The notes: a model not told the origin generated them from the sequence alone. A DNA stretch of 64,000 nucleotides from an uncultured Bacilli bacterium (GCA_910585045.1 CAJUCD010000001.1:62001-126000), one strand, 5' to 3'; shown: positions 9,454-19,578, numbered from the stretch's first letter. Program-made: numbers and translations.

Positions 9454-11310
9454 TTACTTTATTCTTTTTATTTTTAATATAAATTTAATATTATTGTCAT
9501 AAAATCTTTTTAATCTTTTAGGTTCTCTAACTATTCTGTAAAGCCATTCAATATTTAGTTTTTGAAATATTTTGGGAGCTCTTTTCTTACTTCCGCTTAT
9601 AACATCTAGTGAGCCTCCGACACCAACAAATATGCCTTTTTTAAATTTATTAAGATGTTTATATATTATTTTTTCTTGATTTGGTATTCCTAATGCAACT
9701 AAACATATATCTGGTTCTAACTTTGATATTTCATCAAAGAAATTATCTTTGTTTTTTATATAGCCATTTTCTATTTTTACTAAATTAATATTAGAATATT
9801 TATCATGTAACACTTTTTTTAGTTTATCTATTACTTCTTTTGTTGCTCCTAAAATAGCTACTTTATATTTTTTTTCATTAGCTAATTTTAATAGTTCATT
9901 AGCTAAATCTATGCCTGTAATACGTTCTTTAACATTATATTTTAAAATTTGAGCAGCTTTTACTATTCCTATACCATCTGGTATTAGAGTTGTGTTTTCA
10001 TCTAATAGGAGCTTATTAAAACCTGTTTCTTTAGTACCATATGTAAATGTTTCAGGATTGGCTGTTACGATAAACATTTTTTTCTTAGCTTGAAGATTTT
10101 TTGCAACTATTTTGTAGAACTCTTTACTTTCCTCTTTAAACATTTTATCAAAATATTTAAAGAGATTATTTTCTTGTTCTTCAATTGTATTTGATATAAA
10201 TTCTAGCCATTTATTTTTGATATTTAGAAATGTATATTCTTCGGCTTTATCTTTAGCATTTTTACCAAATTCATTAATTTTTTCTTTATCATTAATTAAT
10301 TTAATTATTTTGTTTGCCATCTCCTCTTTGTCTCTATTAGAAATTAGATAGCCTGTTTTATTGTTTATAATTAATTCGTTAGCTCCTTGGGCACTATTAA
10401 AAGCTATTTGAGGAATACCAAAAGATCCTGCTTCAATAAGTACTATACCAAATGATTCTTCCTCTGAACACATTAAATATAAACTTGATTCTTTTAGATT
10501 TTTGTTTATAAATTCTCGATCTTTAAACCCCCATAAAGTAATACCTTTTTCTAAACCTAAATCAGTAACTTTTGTTTTTAATTTTTCATATTCAATACCA
10601 TCACCGATAATATCTAAATGAAACTCTTTATCTTTAGTATATATTATTTTAAATACATCTATTAAATCTAGATAACCTTTTTCAGGAGATAGACGTCCTA
10701 TAGATATTAAATTTTTATTATTTAATTTTGATTTAGTAGATGGCCAATAGTTTAGAGAATTAGGAATCCATATAGACTTAATATTTTTTATTTCTCTTTG
10801 ATAAAAGTCTCTTAATTCTTTAGATACTGCGATTATGTAATCTATTTTCTTACAAGCTTTCTTTAATCTTTTTATATATTTTTTATTGTTATTATGGTGA
10901 CAGTGTTCTTCGGTAATAGCAATTGTATTTTGAGGTTTATTTTTGCTTAATATCTCGGCTATTTCAACACGACTAGAAATAATTATGTCTGCATTGCAAT
11001 TTTTTATATACTCTTTCATTGTTTTCTTTTTTTGATGCAAGATATTTAGACTTTTTAGACCTTCTTTAAATGCTTTAAACATTTTTTTATCTTTTAGATA
11101 TTTTTTAAAATCTTCTCGATTTGGCTTTTTATCTGTTAAATATATTATTTTAACATTTTCATTTACATTAAAAGCAGGCTTTTCTATTAACTTATAGGTA
11201 ATTGCTAGTTCAACTTCATAGTTACTTGCTAACATGTTAGCTTGATTTATTATTGTTTGCTCAACTCCACCATAATTTAAATGTAATCCTAAAATTGCTA
11301 TTTTTTTCAT
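9454..11310 (-). CDS. Fusion of a GT4 glycosyltransferase and a TagA/WecG-type (GT26) ManNAc transferase
   Basis: 618 residues. The first 375 are a GT4 enzyme: GLHLNYGGVEQTI at the N-terminus, SIGRLSPEKGYLDLIDVF near 205, and the EEESFGIVLIEAGSFGIP retaining-GT loop near 280. Residues 385-618 are a complete WecG/TagA/CpsF domain: DGIGIVKAAQ, RITGIDLANELL, then GVGGSLDVISGSKKRAP and EWLYRIVREPKRLKR. TagA adds ManNAc from UDP-ManNAc to GlcNAc-PP-undecaprenol, completing the teichoic-acid linkage disaccharide; the GT4 half may add the next sugar. The two activities are normally separate proteins, so the fusion is notable. A long single frame with no internal RBS-like break argues against two merged genes. 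Confidence 0.88.
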   Translation of the reverse strand: MKKIAILGLHLNYGGVEQTIINQANMLASNYEVELAITYKLIEKPAFNVNENVKIIYLTDKKPNREDFKKYLKDKKMFKAFKEGLKSLNILHQKKKTMKEYIKNCNADIIISSRVEIAEILSKNKPQNTIAITEEHCHHNNNKKYIKRLKKACKKIDYIIAVSKELRDFYQREIKNIKSIWIPNSLNYWPSTKSKLNNKNLISIGRLSPEKGYLDLIDVFKIIYTKDKEFHLDIIGDGIEYEKLKTKVTDLGLEKGITLWGFKDREFINKNLKESSLYLMCSEEESFGIVLIEAGSFGIPQIAFNSAQGANELIINNKTGYLISNRDKEEMANKIIKLINDKEKINEFGKNAKDKAEEYTFLNIKNKWLEFISNTIEEQENNLFKYFDKMFKEESKEFYKIVAKNLQAKKKMFIVTANPETFTYGTKETGFNKLLLDENTTLIPDGIGIVKAAQILKYNVKERITGIDLANELLKLANEKKYKVAILGATKEVIDKLKKVLHDKYSNINLVKIENGYIKNKDNFFDEISKLEPDICLVALGIPNQEKIIYKHLNKFKKGIFVGVGGSLDVISGSKKRAPKIFQKLNIEWLYRIVREPKRLKRFYDNNIKFILKIKRIK

Positions 11311-11318
11311 ATTTGCCC

Positions 11319-12029
11319 TTACTTTCTAGATATATGTTTATGATACCATTCAGCTTTTTTTCTGCTATTTATATTTAGTTTCAAAAACTTAATTATTTTG
11401 TATTTTAGTGACTTTTTGTTTCCTAGCCAAGTTCCAGTAAATATATGAATAGATACGGAATCTTTAGAAGGGTTACATAAAATATTATCTGGATAAACTA
11501 TAATTCCATTTTTTAATTCTTGATATTCATTACCTGTTTTGCAACCATACTCTTTAATTAATATGTCAGATACAGAAATAGTATTGTTGCTTGAAAAGTC
11601 AAAATTATAAGAATCTAATTTATCATAATAATCTAACATTTTTTTAATAAAAGGGTGCTTTGGTTTAGCGCCAAAAACAGCGGTAAATGGATGTTCAGCA
11701 TTTTCAAAACCAACAAAAGCTTCATGATTTAAAAAATTATCAAAATTATCTAATAAAATTATATCTGTATCTAAGTAGATACCACCTATATTATAAATTA
11801 CATATGCCCTGATATAATCACTAATATATGCCCATTGTTTAGCTTTATATGCAGCTTTTAAAAATGGGTGAGATTCCATATCAAAATTATTTTCATTCCA
11901 TTCTATTACTTCATAACCTTTTAAATGTTCTTTCCATGAATTCATACATTTTTGGATATCTTTAGACTTTTCTTTACCGCCTACCCAAACATAATGAATT
12001 TTCTTTGGTATTTTGTTTTCTTTTTTCAT
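11319..12029 (-). CDS. GT32-type glycosyltransferase (capsular polysaccharide synthesis family)
   Basis: 236 residues with the GT32 (Och1/capsular) signature: IPKKIHYVWVGG at the N-terminus, AYISDYIRAYVIYNIGGIYL then DTDIILLD, which supplies the DxD metal and nucleotide-sugar site near residues 82-86. Cytoplasmic enzyme that adds one sugar to the lipid-linked repeat unit; donor not predictable. It lies in the polymer operon, with the GT4-TagA fusion eight bases downstream. The gap to the upstream GT2 carries a terminator-like hairpin, so this gene may also have its own promoter. Confidence 0.85.
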   Translation of the reverse strand: MKKENKIPKKIHYVWVGGKEKSKDIQKCMNSWKEHLKGYEVIEWNENNFDMESHPFLKAAYKAKQWAYISDYIRAYVIYNIGGIYLDTDIILLDNFDNFLNHEAFVGFENAEHPFTAVFGAKPKHPFIKKMLDYYDKLDSYNFDFSSNNTISVSDILIKEYGCKTGNEYQELKNGIIVYPDNILCNPSKDSVSIHIFTGTWLGNKKSLKYKIIKFLKLNINSRKKAEWYHKHISRK

Positions 12030-12083
12030 ACTTCCTCCATTAGTTATCTATATTTTATCATAATAAAATTTAGCTTGCAATTA

Positions 12084-12105
12084 AAAAGCCTTATTACAAG
12101 GCTAT
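12084..12105 (-). terminator. Hairpin over the stop codon of the interrupted GT2
   Basis: AAGCCTT and AAGGCT arms around a five-base loop, followed on the minus strand by TTTTTA. It may end or reduce read-through to the four downstream operon genes. Confidence 0.5.
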
Positions 12106-13286
12106 TTCAATTTTTATAAAAGGATTAATACATAAAAATTTTGTGATTATAAGCATCTTTTCTTTATCTTCTTCATCTACTACTATTATTTTAGTAAATC
12201 CTTTTTCCATTTCATCAATTATATTTTTATAAATATTAGATACTGTATTATTCATTAAATCATTATTAAATTTTCGCATATCTTTTCCATAATAAAGAAA
12301 ATTATCTTTAGATATTTTATTAATTGTGATTGTTCTTTCATTTTTATTTTCGTAAAATTTAATAAGATTTATAAGAAATTTATTGTTTAAGTCATAGAAT
12401 CTTTTGTTAATTATAAACTTTAGAATTTTAGCTTTATTTTTAGTTTCTTTTTTTAAATAAAGTGGAATATAATTGATTTTTAATTTATTCAGTGCTCGAA
12501 ACATTATATATTGTAATTTATAAAAAGGAATATTATAATATTTCATTAAATTTATAGATGTTCTTAATTCGCCATTTATAACATTTAATTTGCCTATTTC
12601 ATTATTTATGTAATTTCCATCAAATACTCTATATCTTATTATAAAGAAATCTACTTTTTTGACATTTAACATTTCAACTTTATTTTCATATGATAACCAA
12701 AATGGGGTATTCCAATTAATATAATTATTTATTATTTTTTCATGAAAAACTTTTTCTTTGGCCACAAAAGTGTCTGCATATAGATTTCTGCCAAGCCAAA
12801 GTAATTGTAATGCAGGGATGTATTTTCTTTTTTTATACTTTTTTGTCTTTTGAATTCCAGAGAATATGCTTTTGTCGTCCATTGTTGGTAAATCCGCGAT
12901 TATAGCATCAACATTGTTTTTTTCAAAATAATCATTTATATTTTGGAGTACTTTTTCATTATCTAAAACATCATCAGAGTGTAATATTAATACTAAACTG
13001 TTTTCTTCAATTAAGTGGCTGACATTTTTAATAGCATTTAATTGATCTTGATTTTCTTGGTAATAATATTCAATTTGGCTTTTTCTACTACACTTTTTAG
13101 AAGAGTCATACCCCCCCCCTGGCTATTTTTAAGATATTTTTTTACTATTTCTCTGGTATTGTCTGTTGACCCATCATCAGAAATTAGTAATCTCCAATTT
13201 TTATAGCTTTGGGAAATTAAACTGTTAATTGTTTCTTCAATGCTGCCTGAATCATTATATGTTGGCATTATAATATTAAATTTCAC
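12094..13286 (-). CDS. Family-2 glycosyltransferase interrupted at a G9 tract (probable phase-variable gene, OFF in this sequence)
   Basis: Translation from the ATG at 13286 gives a normal GT2 start (IIMPTYNDSGSIEETI, then LLISDDGSTDNTREIV) but after about 57 residues meets nine consecutive G residues and soon stops at 13038. The frame one base away continues without a stop from the tract to 12094, and contains the expected GT2 metal motif LHSDDVLDNE near residue 100 and the rest of the protein. Ten (or seven) Gs instead of nine would restore one 397-residue protein; one extra base makes the length divisible by three. The start overlaps the upstream GT2 by 11 bases. In such AT-rich DNA a G9 run is exceptional. 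An assembly error in the run is possible, but the tract itself would still be slippage-prone. Confidence 0.82.
13111..13119 (-). repeat. G9 mononucleotide tract (C9 on the plus strand)
   Basis: Nine identical bases inside the coding region of the GT2 gene. Elsewhere in the window I see no G/C run longer than about five. It sits exactly where the two halves of the reading frame must be joined. Confidence 0.95.
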
Positions 13287-14253
13287 TGTATCCTCCTATG
13301 TTTAATTTTCTTTTAATGAAGAAGATATAGCAACCTAGAACATCTCCATTTAATATTATTTTTATTAACTTCTTTTTTTCCTTAGATAAATTCTGATAAT
13401 ATTTATTATTTTCAATTTTTATAGAATTATTTTGAACAAATTTAGAAATCTCTTGCATTTTTTTTCTGGCTTTCGGATATCTGCTAAATCTTAGACCTCC
13501 CATTAAAATAAAATGAATGATTATTAAATACTCTATTTCTTCTTTATATTTGTTTATTTCTTTATCTTTAATACTATTTAATAAAATTTCAGAGGCTTTT
13601 ATTATATCCATTTTATTTTCTGTAAATTTTGCATTTCTTGTCGTTGAAGCGCTATGTTGACGATAATAATATAAATGTTCTTGAATATATTCTACATTTT
13701 TGGCTTTAGCTATTAATGCTGGTATGATAGCATAATCTTCATATATAATGTTTTCGGGAAATTTAAAACCTTTTAAGAAAGATTTTCTAAATAATTTTAG
13801 ACAAGGACTAGGTGCTGATAAGATTAATTGTTTTTTTAAGTCTTTTTCTTTTTCGTTTATTGTAAAACATTTTTCTGTCTTTCCATCTGTATATAAATAA
13901 TAATCGCAAAAAGTTAGATCAATTTCACTAGATTTTGTTAAAGGATCTATTAACTTCTCTACCATATTTTTTTCAATAAAGTCATCAGAATCTACAAATA
14001 GAATAAAGTCTCCTGTAGCTTTTTCTAGCCCTTTATTTCTGGCTATACTTTGCCCAGCATTTGGTTGTTTTAAATATGTTATGTTTTTATTTGTTTTTAA
14101 ATAATCTTTTATTATTTTTTCACTATTATCTGTTGAACCATCATTAATACATATTATTTCTATGTTTTTATAAGTTTGATTTATTATGCTTTCTAAACAT
14201 TGTTTTAAATACTTTTCCGAATTATATATGGGTATTATGATGCTAACTTTCAT
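13276..14253 (-). CDS. Family-2 glycosyltransferase
   Basis: 325 residues with a classical GT2 GT-A domain: SIIIPIYNSEKYLKQCLESI at the N-terminus, CINDGSTDNSEKII, GQSIARNKGLEKATGD and the metal motif FVDSDDFIE near residue 90. The later YEDYAIIPAL matches the ED acceptor/catalytic-base region of EpsH/WaaV-like enzymes. It adds a sugar to the lipid-linked repeat in the cytoplasm. Its start overlaps the flippase stop by ATGA and its end overlaps the next GT2, so it is translationally coupled within the operon. Confidence 0.92.
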   Translation of the reverse strand: MKVSIIIPIYNSEKYLKQCLESIINQTYKNIEIICINDGSTDNSEKIIKDYLKTNKNITYLKQPNAGQSIARNKGLEKATGDFILFVDSDDFIEKNMVEKLIDPLTKSSEIDLTFCDYYLYTDGKTEKCFTINEKEKDLKKQLILSAPSPCLKLFRKSFLKGFKFPENIIYEDYAIIPALIAKAKNVEYIQEHLYYYRQHSASTTRNAKFTENKMDIIKASEILLNSIKDKEINKYKEEIEYLIIIHFILMGGLRFSRYPKARKKMQEISKFVQNNSIKIENNKYYQNLSKEKKKLIKIILNGDVLGCYIFFIKRKLNIGGYSEI

Positions 14254-15776
14254 ATTTCTTTTACCAGCCTTTCAAATCTAATAATTAAATCTTTTGTTGT
14301 TTTAAAAATAATTCTATATATTATAATTGTTATTATAGTTGTTAAAATGAATGCTAATATTATATACAATGCAAATTTAAAGTAACTAGTGCAGAGACTA
14401 AAAAATATTTGTTCTAATTTTATACATAATAATATCATTGAACTAAAGATTATAGTTGCAATAATAAATTTGGAATATACTTTATATTTCTTTTCTTCAC
14501 TAAATACTTTTCTTTTTACTAATATGCTTCTAAAGAAAATATCAAGCATATAACTTAGTGCTGTAGCTAAAAGAATTCCTGTTATTCCTAAAATTAAACT
14601 AAAAATTATAGATAAAGTCAAATTAACAAAAGAGCTTATTATTGTATAATACTTACTATCTTTAAATAATCCTTTAGCAGATATTAAACCAGTTAAAGGC
14701 TCCATACATATTGATAAAAATAAATTATAAGAAAAAGCACTAATTGTAATAATACTTAATAAATACTCTTCTTCTCCAATCCAAATGTTTACAAACGCTC
14801 TAGCTCCTATAAAAAAACATATTCCACAAATAGTGGCTATTATTAAGTCAAATGTTAAATATTCATTAAATATTTGTTTTCTTCTATCTTTATCGTCTTT
14901 AACAAATATATTTCCTAATAAATTCATTACAATTACTGATACTTTAGCTATTAAAGAAAAGACAAATTTTTGGATATAGTTATATGTCGAATATATACTA
15001 ACAGATACGGCTCCTAAAGATTTTGTAAACATAATAATTAAGATATCAATATTATTAAAAGCTAAATAGCCAATTTGAGAAGCTATAAGATCTTTAGTCA
15101 TTTTATAAGCACTAGTATCATAATCTTCTTTTTTAGTATTTTCTAATTTAAATTTATTATTGCATATATATTTGAAAACTATTTCTTCTATGACTTTTGA
15201 TAGAAACATAATAATAGCAATTAAAAGTAATGATGACTTAAATATTGTTACTATAATAATTATGATTTCAGATATTATCTTAGTTATATTAGTAATTAAG
15301 GATGCTTTGTAACCTTCTTGTCTTGAGGCAAACATAGCTTGATACATTTTTGAATAGAAAAAATAGGATATAACATTACTTGCAGATATTAAAATAAATG
15401 ATATTATAATGATTAATTTTAATGTATAGTTTTCTTTCAAAAAAGCAACAAATAAAACTGTTAATATTAATATTCCGGCACTAATTATTAAGGCTATTTT
15501 TCTAAATATCTTTAAGCCTCCATAAAATAATTGAGAAGTTTTTTTGACATCTTTTTCTGCTACAGGTTTATATAGTTTATATGTTATCGCAGTTGCAAAA
15601 CCTGCTTCTGCTAAAAATAAATAGGATATAAATTGATTTATAAATTGAAAATAGCCATTCATATCTGAACCCAAGTAGGTTATAAATATTTTTGTTTTTA
15701 TAAATCCTATAATTGCAATAATGATGGTCGGAATTATTTCAAATATTGATCCTTTGATAGCTTCTTTTGTTCGCAT
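14250..15776 (-). CDS. Wzx-type polysaccharide flippase (MOP superfamily)
   Basis: 508 residues with about 12-14 hydrophobic segments and few charged residues, the size and layout of Wzx/RfbX flippases. The N-terminus (GSIFEIIPTIIIAIIGFIKT) and the LGSDMNGYFQFI segment resemble the family start, where the first helices carry conserved Gly and aromatic residues. It would move the undecaprenyl-PP-linked repeat across the membrane for the Wzy-like polymerase encoded just upstream. It stops in an ATGA overlap with the downstream GT2. Confidence 0.85.
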   Translation of the reverse strand: MRTKEAIKGSIFEIIPTIIIAIIGFIKTKIFITYLGSDMNGYFQFINQFISYLFLAEAGFATAITYKLYKPVAEKDVKKTSQLFYGGLKIFRKIALIISAGILILTVLFVAFLKENYTLKLIIIISFILISASNVISYFFYSKMYQAMFASRQEGYKASLITNITKIISEIIIIIVTIFKSSLLLIAIIMFLSKVIEEIVFKYICNNKFKLENTKKEDYDTSAYKMTKDLIASQIGYLAFNNIDILIIMFTKSLGAVSVSIYSTYNYIQKFVFSLIAKVSVIVMNLLGNIFVKDDKDRRKQIFNEYLTFDLIIATICGICFFIGARAFVNIWIGEEEYLLSIITISAFSYNLFLSICMEPLTGLISAKGLFKDSKYYTIISSFVNLTLSIIFSLILGITGILLATALSYMLDIFFRSILVKRKVFSEEKKYKVYSKFIIATIIFSSMILLCIKLEQIFFSLCTSYFKFALYIILAFILTTIITIIIYRIIFKTTKDLIIRFERLVKEI

Positions 15777-15777
15777 T

Positions 15778-17331
15778 TTACACCTTTTTTATTTTATCTT
15801 CATCTTTTTTAGAAGTATTTTCTACTAACATGCCTAAAATAACTCCTATTATAGTTACAGTTCCAACATTATCAAGAACATCGCCAGAGTATAGCGCTAC
15901 TCCAAATATTAAACCTATTCCCAAACATAAACTGCAATTTTTCAAGTTAAAATAATCCTTTTTTATTAATATTTTTATTATGGATGTAATTAAAAAATAT
16001 AATAATGGGAAGATTAATATTAATACTCCAATAATTCCCATAGAATAATATTGATATAAGAAATCTCTTTCTAAGTTAAATACTTTTGATGTTCTACTGT
16101 ATGTAATACCAAATAGATTATCTAATTTATTATTGTTTATTTCTTTAACTCTTTTTAACATTTGTTCTTCTATATATCTATTACTATTTTTATTATATAC
16201 TGGTTCATTTATAATGATATTAGTCCAAAAAATATAGTCGTGTTCAAAACTATAGCAGTCAAGAAAAGGAGCATATATACCTAAGTAACTTTTATTTTTT
16301 GATATGAACGATATAATTTGTTCTTCTTTATTTGAGGAATCAGAATTGACAATTTGTTTTAATTCCTCGATATTTTGGTTGCTAGTTTTTTGATCTTCTA
16401 AATTGACAATATTATTAGGGTTCTGTTTATCTGGGTTTTTAATGTCACCATTTGCAATTTTCATGGTGCCAACCCTTTGACTTGTTGGGGAATATTGTAG
16501 AATAAAAAAGCTTAAACATATTATAAATATTGATGTTATAACATGCTTTAATTCAAATTTAATATTTTTCTTTAATACAGAAAAGAAAATATACATAATA
16601 AGCATAAGTACTGATATTATAATAAAACCATAAGTGCACGCTCTGGTGCCAACCATAAATAGAGCTAACATATTAAAAACTATGGCTGTTAAATATATAA
16701 GTTTATTTTCTTTGTAATATAAACTAAATATATATGGAGTTACAATTAATAAAGTTGTAATTATAGATGTGGAATAGAATATTCCTTTTGATGCTGCATA
16801 TAAATAATTTATGTCTTTAATAAACCAATCTATTATATTATATTCTATTGCAACATTAGAATAACTTGCCTTAGCAAAATAAAAAATGTTACTTATTATT
16901 ACAAGCGATGATATAGCTAAGGAATATAATATAATCGTTTTTTTAAGAAGATTTTTATCTATTTCTATACTGTTTATATAATATATTATAATTAGTGGTA
17001 TTATATATCGTGATATATATAACATTTCTTCTAGAAAACTATATCCTATTCCATTAGGGTTCAAGGACGTAAAATTTTGAGCATTTAGATGATGACCAAT
17101 AGCATATATAAATAATAATATAGAATATAATATAATTGTTTTTCGCCATTTTTTTGCTTTTGTTTTGTATAATATTATAATTCCCATTAAAAATATTAGC
17201 ATGTATCTAATTATTGTTGAATATTTAAACCCAAATAATTCTAATGAAGGATTATAATACATAATATAACTATCTAATATTGGTTGTACCAATATTAAAA
17301 TTATTAGTAATATATTTGATATCTTTTTCAA
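15778..17331 (-). CDS. Wzy-like polymerase / O-antigen-ligase-type membrane protein
   Basis: The frame opens at a TTG at 17364, but a TTG at 17331 is preceded by AAAGGGAAG and gives the natural membrane-protein start MKKISNILLIILIL (517 residues). About twelve hydrophobic segments surround a hydrophilic outer loop of about 120 residues (roughly 280-400), the topology of Wzy polymerases and WaaL-like ligases. The GTRACTYGF segment just before the loop is like the conserved Arg-containing stretch of the family. Genes for flippase and transferases follow it directly, so polymerisation of the repeat unit outside the membrane is the likely job. Sequence alone does not separate polymerase from ligase. 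Confidence 0.75.
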   Translation of the reverse strand: MKKISNILLIILILVQPILDSYIMYYNPSLELFGFKYSTIIRYMLIFLMGIIILYKTKAKKWRKTIILYSILLFIYAIGHHLNAQNFTSLNPNGIGYSFLEEMLYISRYIIPLIIIYYINSIEIDKNLLKKTIILYSLAISSLVIISNIFYFAKASYSNVAIEYNIIDWFIKDINYLYAASKGIFYSTSIITTLLIVTPYIFSLYYKENKLIYLTAIVFNMLALFMVGTRACTYGFIIISVLMLIMYIFFSVLKKNIKFELKHVITSIFIICLSFFILQYSPTSQRVGTMKIANGDIKNPDKQNPNNIVNLEDQKTSNQNIEELKQIVNSDSSNKEEQIISFISKNKSYLGIYAPFLDCYSFEHDYIFWTNIIINEPVYNKNSNRYIEEQMLKRVKEINNNKLDNLFGITYSRTSKVFNLERDFLYQYYSMGIIGVLILIFPLLYFLITSIIKILIKKDYFNLKNCSLCLGIGLIFGVALYSGDVLDNVGTVTIIGVILGMLVENTSKKDEDKIKKV

Positions 17332-17448
17332 TTTACTTCTTCCCTTTCTATGTAAGTATATCAATAATTAAATAAAAAGTAAAAATAATTACTTAATATA
17401 AATAGTCATAAAAAATATGATTATTTAAAAGTTTATTTATTTTAATTT

Positions 17449-18459
17449 TTAATAACCTTTTTTTATGACTTTAGAATATAGGTATGCACTTCTTAGCATA
17501 TCTTCTAAAGTTAATGTGGCTTCCCAGTTAAGCTTTTCTTTAGCATGATTTGTACTAGCAAAACATGCTGCTACATCACCTTTGCGTCTTGCTACAATTT
17601 TATATGGAATTTTAATATTGTTAACACTCTCAAAAGTTTTAACTAAATCTAAAACACTATATCCTTTTCCTGTGCCTAAATTGTAATAGTCTATGCCTGA
17701 TTCTTCAAATATTTTTTCAACGCTTTTAACATGGCCTCGCGCCAAATCTACAACATGGATATAATCTCTTACTCCTGTTCCATCTGGAGTATTATAGTCA
17801 TTGCCAAATATATTTAGTTCTGGTAATTCTTTATTAGCTACTTTTACAATATATGGCACTAAATTATTTGGAATTCCATTAGGATTTTCACCAATGAGAC
17901 CGCTTTCATGAGCCCCTACAGGATTAAAATATCTTAATACAGCAATACTCCATTCATTATCAGATATATATAAATCTTTTAATATACCTTCTATATAAAG
18001 TTTTGTTGCACCATAGGGATTAGTAGCCGATAAATGGCAAGATTCGTCAAGCGGTAAGCGCTCTGGATTTCCATAAACAGTAGCACTTGATGAAAATACA
18101 ATTTTTTTACAGTTATTATCACTCATTACCTCTAATAGAGTTAAAGTACTGTCAATGTTATTACGATAATACATTAGAGGCTTAGCGACTGATTCTCCTA
18201 CAGCTTTATACCCTGCAAAATGAATTACAGCATCTATCTGATTTTCCTTAAAAATCTTAGTTAATAATTCTGTATCACAGACATTTCCTTCATAAAGTTT
18301 TACTTTTTTATTAGTTATTTTCATAATTTTTTCAGCTACTTCAGGTTTAGAATTGCTAAAATCATCAATAATTACAATATTATAATTATCATTTAATAAT
18401 TCTACACAGGTATGAGAGCCTATAAAACCTGTACCACCAGTTACAAGTATTGTTTTCAT
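17449..18459 (-). CDS. galE: UDP-glucose 4-epimerase
   Basis: 336 residues, usual GalE length. Rossmann motif VTGGTGFIGSHTCVELL at the N-terminus, IIDDFSNS, FSSSATVYGNP carrying the catalytic Ser/Thr region, and the YGATK version of YxxxK near residue 148. RDYIHVVDLARGHV and the C-terminal LNWEATLTLEDM complete the family pattern. It makes UDP-galactose (or UDP-GalNAc) for the polymer transferases downstream. The start overlaps the tagO stop by ATGA, so it is the second gene of the envelope operon. Confidence 0.96.
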   Translation of the reverse strand: MKTILVTGGTGFIGSHTCVELLNDNYNIVIIDDFSNSKPEVAEKIMKITNKKVKLYEGNVCDTELLTKIFKENQIDAVIHFAGYKAVGESVAKPLMYYRNNIDSTLTLLEVMSDNNCKKIVFSSSATVYGNPERLPLDESCHLSATNPYGATKLYIEGILKDLYISDNEWSIAVLRYFNPVGAHESGLIGENPNGIPNNLVPYIVKVANKELPELNIFGNDYNTPDGTGVRDYIHVVDLARGHVKSVEKIFEESGIDYYNLGTGKGYSVLDLVKTFESVNNIKIPYKIVARRKGDVAACFASTNHAKEKLNWEATLTLEDMLRSAYLYSKVIKKGY

Positions 18460-19514
18460 TTTCTATTGTCCTTTCCTTTTTTATGTTCAAATAATATATT
18501 AGTTTTAAGAAGTAAAAATATAAAGAATATCATTACTATTACATAAAGCGCTATAGCTTGTTTGTTATCGCCTAAAACAAATAAAACAGATATAGCTGCA
18601 AATACTGAATTAATAAAATAAATTATTAAAATAGTTTTTGTAGGTGAGGAAGTCATACGTAGTAATTGATGATGAAGATGCTCTTTATCTGGCTTTCCAA
18701 TAGATTCATGTTTTAGTGTTCTTCTAATAATAGCAACTATTGTATCAAATATAGGGATAAATAATATTAATATTGGTATTATTAGTGATGTAATTGTTGC
18801 TACTTTGTATCCTAAAAGAGCAATTACTGCAATCATGAATCCTAAAAACATACTACCAGTATCTCCCATAAATATTTTGGCAGGTGGAAAATTATGAACT
18901 AAAAATCCTAATGTACTACCTGTCATAATAAGAGATAATATAATATCTAAGCCTCCTAATTTATTTAGTGCAAAGCCTAAAACTGCAATAGTCAAAAAGT
19001 ATATGCTACTTATGCCTGATGCTAGACCATCTAAGCCATCTATTAAGTTTATAGCATTAATTATAGCGACAATAAATATTATTGATAAAATCATATTTAT
19101 CCATGTAGGAAATACTAAGTTTAAACCTAAAAGAGTTATATTAGAAAAAAATAATTTGCCATATACCACAACAATTGTAGCTGAAACTGTTTGGCATAAA
19201 AATTTATATTTTGCTAAAATAGGTTTTATATCATCAACTATTCCAGTTAAAATAATTATAAATCCTCCGATTAAAACGCTTAACATTTGGGTTGATACTT
19301 GACCATATAAAATATATCCTAAGAGAAATGCTATAAATATAGCTAAGCCTCCAATTCGAGGGATAGGGTCCTTGTGAACCTTTCTTTCATTAGGTATGTC
19401 TATAGCATTAATGTGAATGGCTACTTTTTTTATTAATGGTACTAATAGTAAACTAGTAACAAATGGAACCAATATTATATTTAAAACATTAAAGCCATTA
19501 ACTTCTAAATTCAT
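18456..19514 (-). CDS. tagO: Undecaprenyl-phosphate N-acetylglucosaminyl 1-phosphate transferase (TagO/WecA)
   Basis: Transfers GlcNAc-1-P from UDP-GlcNAc to undecaprenyl phosphate, starting wall-polymer synthesis at the membrane. 352 residues and about eleven helices. Diagnostic motifs: IPNERKVHKDPIPRIGG, the Mg-binding GIVDDIKP, NLIDGLDGLASG, FMGDTGSMFLGF and the C-terminal KEHLHHQLL histidine loop typical of WecA/TagO rather than MraY. It is the first gene of the minus-strand operon leading through galE to the LtaS-like gene. Together with MnaA and the TagA domain it predicts a ManNAc-GlcNAc linkage unit. Confidence 0.94.
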   Translation of the reverse strand: MNLEVNGFNVLNIILVPFVTSLLLVPLIKKVAIHINAIDIPNERKVHKDPIPRIGGLAIFIAFLLGYILYGQVSTQMLSVLIGGFIIILTGIVDDIKPILAKYKFLCQTVSATIVVVYGKLFFSNITLLGLNLVFPTWINMILSIIFIVAIINAINLIDGLDGLASGISSIYFLTIAVLGFALNKLGGLDIILSLIMTGSTLGFLVHNFPPAKIFMGDTGSMFLGFMIAVIALLGYKVATITSLIIPILILFIPIFDTIVAIIRRTLKHESIGKPDKEHLHHQLLRMTSSPTKTILIIYFINSVFAAISVLFVLGDNKQAIALYVIVMIFFIFLLLKTNILFEHKKGKDNRK

Positions 19515-19578
19515 AATATAACCACCTTATAATTGTAATTATATCAAGAATTATAACTAATATAAAGCTTTTTTTAGC

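Noticed and set aside
14250..14253. Mycoplasma-type code (TGA as Trp)
   Set aside because: TGA acts as stop in ATGA overlaps at 14250 and 18456, and the proteins encode Trp as TGG.
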